A stretch of DNA of 45,441 nucleotides from HGM12587 sp045128635 (GTDB lineage Bacteria > Bacillota > Clostridia > Lachnospirales > Lachnospiraceae): positions 1 through 45,441 of the forward strand of contig JBGVRS010000064.1 of assembly GCA_045128635.1 (NCBI GenBank), written 5' to 3'. Shown here piece after piece: positions 9,093 through 17,537 of the stretch. A model generated the notes under the pieces. It saw nothing but the letters and a program-made list of their open reading frames with translations. It did no database searches and was not told the origin of the DNA. The position numbers and the translations under genes were made by a program. How positions within the stretch are numbered: the first letter of the stretch is position 1; every line of letters starts with the position of its first letter.

Positions 9093-9929
9093 ATGAAATT
9101 TACAAAAATGCATGGAATCGGAAATGATTATGTATATGTGAACTGCTTTGAAGAAACCGTGGAAAACCCAAGCGAAGTATCAAAATTTGTCAGCGACAGA
9201 CATTTTGGAATTGGTTCCGATGGATTGATTCTCATTAAACCATCAGATGTAGCGGACTGCTACATGGAAATGTACAATGCGGACGGCTCCAGATCTGCAA
9301 TGTGTGGGAATGGAATTCGCTGCGTGGCAAAATACATTTATGATTACGGTCTCACAGACAAAACAGAAGTAGACGTTGACACTGCAGCAGGAATTAAGCA
9401 CATTGTACTGACTATCAAGGATGGCAAAGTGGAAAAAGCCTGCGTGGATATGGGCGAACCAATCTTAAAACCGGAGCTTGTACCGGTTTTGGGTGAAGGA
9501 GATATGCTGGTGGATGAACCAATTCTTGTAGATGGACAGGAGTATCATATGACCTGTGTTTCTATGGGAAATCCTCATGCAGTAGTTTTTTTGGATGAAG
9601 ACATTAAGAATCTGGAAATTGAAAAAATCGGACCAAAATTTGAAAACCATGAACGTTTCTCGGAACGCGTGAATACAGAGTTTATGAATGTAATTGATCG
9701 TAATACCATGAATCTTCGCGTATGGGAACGTGGTTCAGGGGAAACATGGGCATGTGGAACAGGAACCTGCGCATCAGTTGTAGCATCTGTATTAAACGGA
9801 TTGACCGAACGCAAGGTGTTGGTACATCTGCTTGGCGGAGATTTGGAAATCTTCTGGAACGAAGAAGACAACCACGTTTACATGACGGGGCCTGCTACCA
9901 CAGTATTTGATGGCGAAATTGCATTATAA
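9093..9929 (+). CDS. dapF: Diaminopimelate epimerase
   Basis: DapF converts LL- to meso-diaminopimelate for lysine and peptidoglycan. Both catalytic cysteines are present in their signature motifs: Cys71 in MCGNGIRC and Cys221 in ACGTGTCA. The length of 278 is normal. AGAGGAAG lies 8-10 bases before the ATG. It is 18 bases after the ClpX-like gene and probably shares its transcript. A bidirectional terminator follows, shared with the convergent asnA. Confidence 0.97.
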   Translation: MKFTKMHGIGNDYVYVNCFEETVENPSEVSKFVSDRHFGIGSDGLILIKPSDVADCYMEMYNADGSRSAMCGNGIRCVAKYIYDYGLTDKTEVDVDTAAGIKHIVLTIKDGKVEKACVDMGEPILKPELVPVLGEGDMLVDEPILVDGQEYHMTCVSMGNPHAVVFLDEDIKNLEIEKIGPKFENHERFSERVNTEFMNVIDRNTMNLRVWERGSGETWACGTGTCASVVASVLNGLTERKVLVHLLGGDLEIFWNEEDNHVYMTGPATTVFDGEIAL

Positions 9930-9934
9930 GACAC

Positions 9935-9974
9935 GAAAAAGGATTTCTCAGCCGAGAAATCCTTTCGTTTTTTA
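9935..9974. terminator. Bidirectional terminator between dapF and asnA
   Basis: A 12-bp stem AAAGGATTTCTC / GAGAAATCCTTT with a 4-base loop, AT-rich on both sides and with TTTTTT on the right. It serves dapF on the plus strand and asnA on the minus strand and touches the asnA stop codon. Confidence 0.85.
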
Positions 9975-10982
9975 TAATAATTTAATTCCCATATATTCAC
10001 ATTCTTCGCGCATATCATCCGGCCAGATAGAGCACTGTACCTCTCCGATATGTGCTTTTCTTAAATAGAACATGCAAAGACGGGACTGTCCGATACCACC
10101 GCCAACAGTGTATGGAAGCTGTCCGTTAATAACTGCTTTCTGGAATGGCAGTTCGGCACGATCTTCACATCCGGAAATTTTTAACTGAGCTTCCAGAGCT
10201 TCTTTATCAACACGGATACCCATGGAAGAGAGCTCTAAAGCACGGTTTAATACCGGATACCATACGATAATGTCACCATTTAAGTTCCAGTCATCATAGT
10301 CCGGTGCACGGCCGTCATGGCGTTCGCCGTTAGACATTTCATGTCCGATTCCCATGATAAATACAGCACCTTTTAATCTGGCGATTTTATCTTCGCGTTC
10401 TTTAGATGTGTATCCCGGATACATTTCTGCTAATTCTTCAGAAGTAATAAAGAAAATGTCCTTTGGAAGAATTTCTTCTATGTAATCGTAACGGATAGAC
10501 ATGTATTTTTCTGTCTTTTTGATTGCTTTATAAACTTTGCGAACCACTTCTTTCAAAGTTTCTTTGTTGCGCTGTTCTTTTAAAATGATTTTTTCCCAAT
10601 CCCACTGATCTACATAAATGGAGTGGATATTGTCTGCAACTTCATCTCTACGGATGGCATTCATATCTGTGTAAAGCCCTTCGCCTGGATGAAAACCGTA
10701 TTTTTTCAGTGCGTAGCGTTTCCATTTTGCAAGAGACTGCACGATTTCAGCAGATTTTCCATTCTGTTCTTTAATATCAAAATCAACAGGACGTTCAATA
10801 CCATTTAAATTGTCATTAAGACCTGATTCAGGTGTAACAAATAATGGTGCAGTCACACGAAGCAGCGTCAGCTGTTCGGAAAGCGCCTGCTGGAAAAAGT
10901 CTTTGATTGTACTAATTGCTTCCTGTGTTTCGTACAGATTTAACTCTGAACGATAGTTTGCAGGGATTACTAAATGTTCCAT
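9972..10982 (-). CDS. asnA: Aspartate--ammonia ligase (ammonia-dependent asparagine synthetase)
   Basis: AsnA makes asparagine from aspartate, ATP and ammonia and is related to class II aminoacyl-tRNA synthetases. Family features seen include the N-terminal ETQEAISTIKDFF, the core LFVTPESGLNDNLNG, KWKRYALKKYGF, and the C-terminal class II motif-3-like GGGIGQSRLCM. Length (336) fits the family. A good promoter (11024-11051) precedes it, and it ends in a shared terminator, so it appears monocistronic. Confidence 0.97.
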   Translation of the reverse strand: MEHLVIPANYRSELNLYETQEAISTIKDFFQQALSEQLTLLRVTAPLFVTPESGLNDNLNGIERPVDFDIKEQNGKSAEIVQSLAKWKRYALKKYGFHPGEGLYTDMNAIRRDEVADNIHSIYVDQWDWEKIILKEQRNKETLKEVVRKVYKAIKKTEKYMSIRYDYIEEILPKDIFFITSEELAEMYPGYTSKEREDKIARLKGAVFIMGIGHEMSNGERHDGRAPDYDDWNLNGDIIVWYPVLNRALELSSMGIRVDKEALEAQLKISGCEDRAELPFQKAVINGQLPYTVGGGIGQSRLCMFYLRKAHIGEVQCSIWPDDMREECEYMGIKLL

Positions 10983-11023
10983 AATATTTCTCCTATAATA
11001 CCTAAAAGTATCTCTAATTGTTG

Positions 11024-11051
11024 ATTATAACACTATATTCCAAAATAACAA
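11024..11051 (-). promoter_or_regulatory. Sigma-A-type promoter for asnA
   Basis: On the minus strand, TTGTTA and TATAAT are separated by 16 bases, about 40 bases before the asnA start. Confidence 0.65.
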
Positions 11052-11105
11052 GAAAAATTTCCCTTTCAATGGCAGAAAAGTCTGTAAAATACCAGGGAAA
11101 ATACT

Positions 11106-11134
11106 TTGACCCCATATAGAAACTATGATAAAAT
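11106..11134 (+). promoter_or_regulatory. Sigma-A-type promoter for the cold-shock gene
   Basis: TTGACC and TAAAAT are separated by exactly 17 bases. Transcription would begin near 11141, giving a leader of roughly 57 bases that contains the stem-loop described next. Confidence 0.75.
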
Positions 11135-11138
11135 CAAG

Positions 11139-11180
11139 CTATGTTCGGGGGTAACGCAAAGACGGGCATAGATATTTTTT
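11139..11180 (+). promoter_or_regulatory. Leader stem-loop and T-tract before the cold-shock gene
   Basis: CTATGTTC (11139-11146) can pair with GGGCATAG (11164-11171), with two G-U pairs, around a 17-base loop containing AACGCAAAGAC. A run of six T follows directly, then the ribosome site AGGAGGG (11181-11187). It could act as a temperature- or Csp-sensitive structure, or as an attenuator. The loop recalls the ACGCAAAG part of class I cyclic-di-GMP aptamers, but the other half of that aptamer is absent. Confidence 0.45.
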
Positions 11181-11197
11181 AGGAGGGTACCGGTGTT

Positions 11198-11398
11198 ATG
11201 AGTAAAGGTACAGTAAAATGGTTTAATAACCAGAAAGGATACGGATTCATTTCTGATGAAGCAGGAAATGATGTATTCGTACACTACACAGGATTAAACA
11301 TGGAGGGCTTTAAAACATTAGAAGAAGGCCAGGCGGTTGAATTTGAAGTAGTTAACGGAGCAAAGGGTCCACAGGCTACAAATGTAACAAAGCTCTAA
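11198..11398 (+). CDS. Cold-shock domain protein (CspA family)
   Basis: A 66-residue single-domain nucleic-acid chaperone. It opens with MSKGTVKWFNNQKGYGFI (RNP1) and has RNP2 as VFVHY, both intact. Such proteins bind single-stranded RNA and DNA and melt secondary structure during cold shock or rapid growth. AGGAGGG lies 10 bases upstream of the ATG. The gene has its own promoter and structured leader and ends at a long stem terminator, so it is monocistronic. Confidence 0.97.
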   Translation: MSKGTVKWFNNQKGYGFISDEAGNDVFVHYTGLNMEGFKTLEEGQAVEFEVVNGAKGPQATNVTKL

Positions 11399-11420
11399 AT
11401 TTTGTTATAGATGTAAATAG

Positions 11421-11480
11421 ACAGCCCTGCTGAAAGATGAACTGGTAAAATAATAGTTCATCTTTCAGCAGGGCTGTTTG
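11421..11480. terminator. Long (23-bp) bidirectional terminator between the csp gene and the lipoprotein gene
   Basis: The arms 11421-11443 and 11455-11477 are perfectly complementary over 23 bases with an 11-base loop, and TTTG follows. It lies between convergent genes. The stem is unusually long and perfect for an intrinsic terminator. Confidence 0.85.
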
Positions 11481-11489
11481 TATTTGCAA

Positions 11490-11867
11490 TTATTCACTGA
11501 TTTTATAAATGATATATCCAAGGGAGTCATCATATTCATAGGAAAGCGTATAAGGGCTTCCTAAAACTGCTTCAAACAGTACATTTTGAACAGCTGGATC
11601 TTCAAAATAGAAGGCTGTTTCTGCGCCATCAAAGGAGAAGATAGCTGTATGGTTATCTTCCAGACCTTCAAAGATTCCTATAGCATCTTCAACGGGAGCG
11701 GGCGCCGCTGCTTCTGCATCAGCAGCCTCTTCTGTAACGGCAGCTGCTTCTTCCGCAGCCGCTGCCGGACTCTCAGGTGCAGCAGATTTCTCAGAGCTTC
11801 CGCATCCAACACATATCATTAAAACTTGAAGTAATAAAAGTATAAAGAAAATACTTTGTCGCTTCAT
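11490..11867 (-). CDS. Small putative lipoprotein, Ala/Glu-rich linker, function unknown
   Basis: A 125-residue protein with a signal peptide (MKRQSIFFILLLLQVLMI), then a probable lipidation Cys22 in CVGCGSS. A low-complexity Ala/Glu/Pro linker (about 27-60) follows, then a compact C-terminal domain of about 60 residues with IFEGLEDNHTAIF and a Tyr-rich end. The -3 position of the lipobox is Cys rather than Leu, so lipidation is likely rather than certain. I do not recognise the C-terminal domain. GGAGG precedes the ATG. It is flanked by the csp terminator and the divergent ktrB promoter region. Confidence 0.75.
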   Translation of the reverse strand: MKRQSIFFILLLLQVLMICVGCGSSEKSAAPESPAAAAEEAAAVTEEAADAEAAAPAPVEDAIGIFEGLEDNHTAIFSFDGAETAFYFEDPAVQNVLFEAVLGSPYTLSYEYDDSLGYIIYKISE

Positions 11868-11991
11868 TTAATACCTCCATAAACTGTGCCTGATATTACT
11901 TTTTGTTGATAATAAAAGGTTTCCTGGCTTTATCTTATAAAATAATTATGAAAAGAACAAGAGGAAAACTTTTAAGATTTTATGAATGTTT

Positions 11992-12020
11992 TTGATTATT
12001 TTCTTAATTAGGGGTATAAT
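11992..12020 (+). promoter_or_regulatory. Sigma-A-type promoter for ktrBA
   Basis: TTGATT and a perfect TATAAT are separated by 17 bases, 35 bases before the ktrB start. I see no long leader and so no room for a cyclic-di-AMP riboswitch. Confidence 0.72.
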
Positions 12021-12054
12021 CAGTATAAAAATTTGCATTGTAGGAGAAAAAGAC

Positions 12055-13401
12055 ATGCAAAAGAAAAAAATGAATGTAAAAATGTCTCATGTGCAGATCA
12101 TTGCGCTGGGATTTTTTCTGATTATTATGACCGGAACCATTCTTTTGATGCTTCCGGTATCTACTAAAAATGGGCAGGGAGCTTCTTTTCTGGATGCGGT
12201 TTTTACGGCAACCTCTGCTTCCTGTGTAACAGGGCTTGTGGTGCAGGATACATCAACTTATTGGAGTGGCTTTGGTCAGGCTGTGATCTTGACCATGATT
12301 CAGATTGGCGGTCTTGGATTTATGACCATTGCCACCATGTTTTTTATGCTTCTTCGGAAAAGGGTACATTTGCGTGGAAGGGAACTTTTGACGGAAAGTA
12401 TCAGTGTAAATCAGGTGGGCGGAATTATGAGACTGGCGAAGAAAATCCTGATTGGAACATTTTTGATAGAAAGTATTGGTGCGCTGCTTTTGATGATTCG
12501 ATTTGTCCCGTTGTATGGAAAACAGGGAATTTGGATGTCGGTGTTTCATTCGGTTTCAGCCTTTTGTAATGGCGGGTTTGATCTGATGGGACAGCATACA
12601 GGTCCATATTCATCATTGTCGGCATTTACAAATGATTGGTTGGTAAATATTGTAATCATGGCGCTGATTATCATTGGCGGTGTGGGATTTGTTGTCTGGG
12701 ATGATATGCTGACCCACAAATGGAAATTAAAGAGATACCATCTGCATAGTAAAATTGTATTGTTTATGAGTACGGTGCTGATTTTTGGCGGCGCAGTGTT
12801 GTTCTTGATTGTGGAAAGAAATGCAACAGGGGCCGGACTCTCCATAGGGAATCAGGTTCTGGCAGCTTTATTTGATTCGGTAACTGCAAGAACGGCAGGA
12901 TTTAATACGGTAGATACGGCAGCACTTTCAGATGCGGGGAAATTGTTGACAATTGCATTGATGTTTATTGGCGGAAGCCCTGGTTCCACGGCAGGCGGTG
13001 TGAAAACAACTACCATTATGGTTTTAATGCTGTATTCGTTCTCTTATATGAGGAAAAACCGCAGTACCTCGGTATTTGGAAGAAGTCTGGAGGATGACGC
13101 TCTTCGAAAAGCTAGTGCGGTATTTTTTACAAACCTGATGCTTGCACTGGGGGTAACCATTGCAATCAGTGCAATACAGTCTCTGCCAATGCTTGATTTA
13201 ATGTTTGAAACATTTTCCGCAATTGGCACGGTAGGAATGTCTACGGGACTTACAAGGGATCTTAACAGTATTTCCAGAGTACTGATCATCTTTTTAATGT
13301 ACTGCGGCCGTGTAGGAAGTCTTTCCTTTGCCAATGCATTGGCTGGAAAACGAAAAACAGCACCAGTAAGAGATGCGGTGGAGAAAATTACAATCGGATA
13401 G
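12055..13401 (+). CDS. ktrB: KtrB/TrkH-family potassium uptake membrane subunit
   Basis: The membrane subunit of a Ktr potassium transporter. The start at 12055 is chosen because TAGGAG lies 8 bases before it and the protein (448 residues) then has KtrB length. Selectivity-filter loops are visible: TSASCVTGL in the first repeat, SAFCNGGFD in the second, ARTAGFNTVD in the third and FSAIGTVGMSTG in the fourth. About eight to ten hydrophobic spans are seen. It is followed 12 bases later by its regulatory subunit. Confidence 0.95.
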   Translation: MQKKKMNVKMSHVQIIALGFFLIIMTGTILLMLPVSTKNGQGASFLDAVFTATSASCVTGLVVQDTSTYWSGFGQAVILTMIQIGGLGFMTIATMFFMLLRKRVHLRGRELLTESISVNQVGGIMRLAKKILIGTFLIESIGALLLMIRFVPLYGKQGIWMSVFHSVSAFCNGGFDLMGQHTGPYSSLSAFTNDWLVNIVIMALIIIGGVGFVVWDDMLTHKWKLKRYHLHSKIVLFMSTVLIFGGAVLFLIVERNATGAGLSIGNQVLAALFDSVTARTAGFNTVDTAALSDAGKLLTIALMFIGGSPGSTAGGVKTTTIMVLMLYSFSYMRKNRSTSVFGRSLEDDALRKASAVFFTNLMLALGVTIAISAIQSLPMLDLMFETFSAIGTVGMSTGLTRDLNSISRVLIIFLMYCGRVGSLSFANALAGKRKTAPVRDAVEKITIG

Positions 13402-13413
13402 GAGTTTGGGATT

Positions 13414-14055
13414 ATGAAATCATTTTTAATTATTGGAATGGGAAAATTTGGACACCACATGTGCAACAATTTGGCGACTCTTGGAAATGAGCTGATGGTT
13501 GTGGATGATATTGAAGAAAAAGTAGAGGATGTTGTTGATATCGTGACAAGTGCCAAGGTTGGAGACTGTACAAAGATGGATGTGCTCCAAACTTTTGGTG
13601 TTGGAAATTTTGATGCCTGCTTTGTATGTATTGGTGATAACTTCCAGAGCAGTCTGGAAATTACCTACAACTTGTCAGAACTTGGGGCAAAATATATTAT
13701 CAGCCTTGCAAGCACAGATATTCAGGCAAAATTCCTGTTGAGAAACGGTGCAAATCATGTAATTTATCCGGAAAGAGATATGGCGACCCGACTGGCAGTG
13801 TCTATCAGCAATGACAGCATTTTTGATTATATTAAATTGAGTGATGAATACTCTATTATGGAAGTAACACCTTATAAAGCCTGGATTGGAAAAAATGTTA
13901 TTCAAGCAAATGTCCGTGCCAAGTACCATATCAATGTTCTTGCGGTGAAAAATCCACAGGGAGATATCAGTATGCCGGGTGTGGATTACATTTTTAATGA
14001 AAAAGATCATTTGATCGTTATGGGACAGCAGGACGACCTGAATAAATTGTTCTAA
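13414..14055 (+). CDS. ktrA: KtrA/TrkA potassium uptake regulatory subunit (RCK domains)
   Basis: The cytoplasmic ring protein that gates KtrB according to nucleotide and often cyclic di-AMP. It has RCK_N at about 1-130 with the Rossmann motif GMGKFG (8-13), and RCK_C at about 135-213 (YSIMEVTPYKAWIGKNV, DHLIVMGQQDDL). The length of 213 is typical. It forms an operon with ktrB and ends one base before the convergent ybaK stop, with no terminator between them. Confidence 0.95.
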   Translation: MKSFLIIGMGKFGHHMCNNLATLGNELMVVDDIEEKVEDVVDIVTSAKVGDCTKMDVLQTFGVGNFDACFVCIGDNFQSSLEITYNLSELGAKYIISLASTDIQAKFLLRNGANHVIYPERDMATRLAVSISNDSIFDYIKLSDEYSIMEVTPYKAWIGKNVIQANVRAKYHINVLAVKNPQGDISMPGVDYIFNEKDHLIVMGQQDDLNKLF

Positions 14056-14056
14056 A

Positions 14057-14533
14057 TTATGATACGATCAGGTCGCTGTAACTAAGACGAATGACTTTTT
14101 CTAAATCTTTTGCGTTCATCTGTACCTGATAGCCGATTTTACCGGCACTAAAAATAATGGAATCAAAGTCTCTGGCGGTTTCGTGAAGAACGGTTTTCAG
14201 GGACTTTTTCATTCCTATCGGAGAGCAGCCACCGTGTACATAGCCAGTCAAAGGAAGCAGTTCCTTTGATTTGATCATTTCAATGGACTTCTCGCCCACA
14301 CATTTGGCAGCCTTTTTTAAATCCAGTTCCTCAGCAACCGGGATGACAAATACATAATTTGTTTTGGTTTTTCCAACGGTAACGAGAGTTTTAAATACCT
14401 GGGCAGGATTTTGCCCAAGCATATCTGCCATTTCTACGCCGCTTAAGGCTTCTGTAATATCTAAATGATGACTCTGGAATTTGATTTTTTTTTGTTCCAG
14501 TAAACGCATCACATTGGTTTTTTCTTCCATCAT
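14057..14533 (-). CDS. ybaK: Cys-tRNA(Pro)/Cys-tRNA(Cys) deacylase YbaK
   Basis: YbaK hydrolyses mischarged aminoacyl-tRNA in trans. Seen: TNVMRLLEQKKIKFQSHHLD at the N-terminus, VFKTLVTVG, the catalytic-lysine region and the conserved GYVHGGCSPIGMKKS. The length of 158 matches. AAGGAG precedes the ATG. The coding end abuts the end of ktrA on the other strand. Confidence 0.95.
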   Translation of the reverse strand: MMEEKTNVMRLLEQKKIKFQSHHLDITEALSGVEMADMLGQNPAQVFKTLVTVGKTKTNYVFVIPVAEELDLKKAAKCVGEKSIEMIKSKELLPLTGYVHGGCSPIGMKKSLKTVLHETARDFDSIIFSAGKIGYQVQMNAKDLEKVIRLSYSDLIVS

Positions 14534-14611
14534 AAACTCCTTGCAAAATATACTGCCTATAGTGTAGCATGGAAAATGAATTTATACAAAGGATTTTCCG
14601 GGAGGCGTAAG

Positions 14612-15475
14612 ATGCTTGGAGAATGTCACGCACATGTGATCATGGATGGGAAAAATTATAAAGAGGCGGTAGCGCTGCATAAAAATGGTGTGCAGGAAGA
14701 TGTGATTCATAAATGCTTTTGCAAATACCAGAAAGCAGGCATTACATTTATCCGTGACGGCGGTGACTCTTATGGAGTATCGAAAAGAGCCAAAGAGATT
14801 GCACCGGAGTATGGGATTGACTATCGTACCCCGATTTTTGCCATTCATAAAAAAGGACATTATGGAGGCATCGTAGGGCGTAGTTTTGTAAACTTGCAGG
14901 AATACCATGGACTCGTAAAAGAAGCAAAGGAATCCGGTGCGGATTTTATCAAGATTATGGTCAGTGGTCTGATTGATTTTAGTCAGTTTGGCGTGCTGAC
15001 AGAAGAAGGATTGGAGCCGGAACTGATTCGGGAGATGGTTAAAATTGCTCACGAAGAAGGTATGGCAGTCATGGCACACTGTAATGGCGCAAGAACTATG
15101 GAAGAGGCGGTATGCGCAGGAGTTGACAGTATTGAGCATGGTGCGTATAGTGATGAACAGGCTTTGAAATGTATGGCAGAAAACGGAGTCATCTGGACAC
15201 CAACCGTATCGCCAATTGGTAATTTAAAGGGTGGCGGAAGATTTGATGATGAGATTACGGAAAAAATCACCATGCATCATTTAAATATGATTAAGATGTT
15301 TGCAGAACTTGGTGGAACCATTGCCCTTGGAAGCGATGGGGGAGCATGGAGAGTGCCTCATGTGGACGGTTTAAGAACCGAACTTGAATATTTACGACCG
15401 ATTGTCAGTGAATTGCATCTGGCAAATACGGAGAAGTTGATGAAAAATAAATTTTCAAAAGGAATGAATCTATGA
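14612..15475 (+). CDS. Compact metal-dependent amidohydrolase, substrate unknown
   Basis: A TIM-barrel hydrolase. GGGAGG precedes ATG 14612, giving 287 residues. Metal and catalytic candidates are in order: the HxH of ECHAHV, Lys in DFIKIM (possible carbamylated Lys), His in MAHCNG, His in IEHGAY and Asp in GSDGG. It starts directly at HxH and stops soon after the last barrel strand, so it lacks the N- and C-terminal beta-sandwich parts usual in imidazolonepropionase-like members of 380-420 residues. Its last bases overlap tcdA (ATGA), implying translational coupling. No substrate can be named. Confidence 0.85.
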   Translation: MLGECHAHVIMDGKNYKEAVALHKNGVQEDVIHKCFCKYQKAGITFIRDGGDSYGVSKRAKEIAPEYGIDYRTPIFAIHKKGHYGGIVGRSFVNLQEYHGLVKEAKESGADFIKIMVSGLIDFSQFGVLTEEGLEPELIREMVKIAHEEGMAVMAHCNGARTMEEAVCAGVDSIEHGAYSDEQALKCMAENGVIWTPTVSPIGNLKGGGRFDDEITEKITMHHLNMIKMFAELGGTIALGSDGGAWRVPHVDGLRTELEYLRPIVSELHLANTEKLMKNKFSKGMNL

Positions 15476-16179
15476 TGCAGGAACAGTTGTCCAGAACAGA
15501 ATTGCTAATTGGCAGTGAAGGACTGGAAAAATTAAAAAATGCTAAAGTTGCAGTCTTTGGAATCGGTGGTGTAGGCGGATATGTGGTAGAAGCGCTTGCA
15601 AGAAGCGGGGTAGGTGCCTTTGACCTAATTGACAGTGATACCGTTGCATTGTCAAATCTGAATCGCCAGATTATTGCGACCAGAGATACCATAGGAAAAT
15701 ATAAAACGGAGGTCATGAGGGAACGTATCCAGTCAATCTGTCCGGATACAAAAGTAGAGGTACACAATTGCTTTTATTTGCCGGAAACAAGGGAACAGTT
15801 TGACTTTACCCAATATGATTATGTGGTGGATGCGGTCGATACAGTGACAGCAAAAATTGATCTGATCATGAGTGCGAAAGAAGCAAAGGTTCCGGTGATT
15901 AGCAGTATGGGAGCCGGAAATAAGATGAATCCGGCCATGTTTGAAGTGGCAGATATCTATAAAACAAGTGTATGTCCTCTTGCAAAAGTCATGAGAAGAG
16001 AATTAAAAAAACATGGTGTGGATCATTTAAAAGTGGTTTACTCCAAGGAAGAAGCGATCAAAAGAGAAACTGACGAGAGAAAGCCGGTGCCGGGAAGCAT
16101 TGCATTTGTACCTTCGGTAGCAGGGCTGATCATCGCCGGTGAAGTAGTAAAGGATTTAATTGAATGGAAGAACAGGTAA
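15472..16179 (+). CDS. tcdA: tRNA threonylcarbamoyladenosine dehydratase TcdA (ThiF/E1-like)
   Basis: TcdA uses ATP to cyclise t6A37 to ct6A in tRNAs. The nucleotide-binding GIGGVGGYVVEALARSG lies at about 27-43, followed by DSDTVALSNLNRQ and the DAVDTVTAKIDLI segment. The length of 235 is family-like. A second ATG at 15475 could also be used. It overlaps the amidohydrolase stop by four bases and the next gene by 16 bases, so the three form a tight operon. Confidence 0.92.
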   Translation: MMQEQLSRTELLIGSEGLEKLKNAKVAVFGIGGVGGYVVEALARSGVGAFDLIDSDTVALSNLNRQIIATRDTIGKYKTEVMRERIQSICPDTKVEVHNCFYLPETREQFDFTQYDYVVDAVDTVTAKIDLIMSAKEAKVPVISSMGAGNKMNPAMFEVADIYKTSVCPLAKVMRRELKKHGVDHLKVVYSKEEAIKRETDERKPVPGSIAFVPSVAGLIIAGEVVKDLIEWKNR

Positions 16180-17537
16180 AAAAAGAAAAAATATTGGAAC
16201 CATATCAGGAAATTGAAAGAGCCCTGATTAAAAAATTCAGAAAACCAATCTGGAGAAAATTTACCCAGGCAATCAATGATTATGATCTGATTCAGGAAGG
16301 GGATAAAATTGCAGTTTGCATTTCCGGTGGAAAGGATTCCATGTTGCTGGCGAAACTGATGCAGGAATTACAGCGCCACGGAAAGTTTCCCTTTGAACTT
16401 GTTTTTCTTGTAATGGATCCTGGATACAACCCGAGAAATCGTAAAAAGATCGAAGATAATGCCAAATTATTAAATATTCCAATTACAGTATTTGAAAGTC
16501 CAATATTTAACTCGGTAGTAGATATCAAAGATAATCCATGTTATCTTTGTGCCCGTATGAGACGAGGATATTTGTATAATAATGCGAAGATGCTTGGATG
16601 CAATAAGATTGCGCTGGGACATCATTTTGATGATGTGGTTGAGACGATTCTGATGGGAATGATTTATGGAGCACAGATTCAGACAATGATGCCGAAGCTT
16701 CACAGCACCAACTTTGAAGGAATGGAACTGATTCGCCCGATGTATCTGGTAAAGGAAGAAGATATTCTGGCATGGAGAGATTATCATGGTCTGGAATTCT
16801 TACAGTGTGCGTGCCGTTTTACGGAAAAAATATCTGAAGCAGAAGACGGCATTGGAGAATCCAAACGTCAGGAAATGAAAATGCTGATGAAACAATTTCG
16901 TGAGACCAGCCCTCATATTGAGATGAATATTTTCAGAAGTGTGGAAAATGTAAATTTAAGCACGGTCGTTGCCTATAAGAAAGACGGTGTGGAGCATCAT
17001 TTTTTAGAAACCTATGACAGAAGCAGACGCTTTAGAAAGACAGAATATGCGGATATCCCTGCTGTTATGAAAATGATTCGTCAGGCACAGAGCTATATGA
17101 AAGAACAGGGAATTGATCAGTGGCAGAACGGTTATCCAAATGAAGGAGCCATTGCCATGGATATTGCCAATGATTACAGCTATGTTATGGAGGAAAATGG
17201 CAAAATTATCGGTACTATGGCTGTGATTTTTGATGGTGAGCCGACTTATGATAAGATTTATGAAGGTGCATGGAAAACGACAGATGAGCCATATGCAGCA
17301 ATTCACAGAGTTGCCGTGGATGCTGAATGTAAAGGCAAAGGCATTGCCGGTGCCATGATTGATGAAGTGGTGAAAATGTGCCGTGAACGAGGTGTGCGCA
17401 GCCTGAAAAACGATACCCACAGAAACAACAAATCCATGCAGCGCATGCAGTCGAAGAATGGATTTGAGTACTGCGGTATTATTTATCTGGAAGACGGTGC
17501 AGAGCGCATCGCATTTGAAAAACTTATAGAATTGTAA
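16164..17537 (+). CDS. TtcA-like tRNA thiolation ATPase fused to a GNAT acetyltransferase domain
   Basis: Residues about 1-285 form a PP-loop ATPase of the TtcA family: SGGKDS at 54-59, CYLC with Cys126 and Cys129, and CACRF with Cys215/Cys217, matching the three-Cys cluster of the 2-thiocytidine enzymes. Residues about 292-457 form a GNAT acetyltransferase, with the acetyl-CoA loop VAVDAECKGKGIAGAM and a following DTHRNNKSMQR segment. TtcA alone is about 300 residues, so this is a real two-domain fusion in one frame. It overlaps tcdA by 16 bases. Both partners of the operon act on tRNA anticodon loops. The acceptor of the acetyl group is unknown. Confidence 0.88.
   Translation: MEEQVKKEKILEPYQEIERALIKKFRKPIWRKFTQAINDYDLIQEGDKIAVCISGGKDSMLLAKLMQELQRHGKFPFELVFLVMDPGYNPRNRKKIEDNAKLLNIPITVFESPIFNSVVDIKDNPCYLCARMRRGYLYNNAKMLGCNKIALGHHFDDVVETILMGMIYGAQIQTMMPKLHSTNFEGMELIRPMYLVKEEDILAWRDYHGLEFLQCACRFTEKISEAEDGIGESKRQEMKMLMKQFRETSPHIEMNIFRSVENVNLSTVVAYKKDGVEHHFLETYDRSRRFRKTEYADIPAVMKMIRQAQSYMKEQGIDQWQNGYPNEGAIAMDIANDYSYVMEENGKIIGTMAVIFDGEPTYDKIYEGAWKTTDEPYAAIHRVAVDAECKGKGIAGAMIDEVVKMCRERGVRSLKNDTHRNNKSMQRMQSKNGFEYCGIIYLEDGAERIAFEKLIEL

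Noticed and set aside
11139..11180. Class I cyclic-di-GMP riboswitch upstream of the cold-shock gene
   Set aside because: Only an ACGCAAAG-like loop is present. The GCAAACC half and tetraloop-receptor arrangement are missing and the leader is too short.
11421..11480. Small hairpin RNA gene or MITE at the 23-bp inverted repeat
   Set aside because: Its position between convergent stops and the short T-run make a bidirectional terminator sufficient; there are no flanking duplications.
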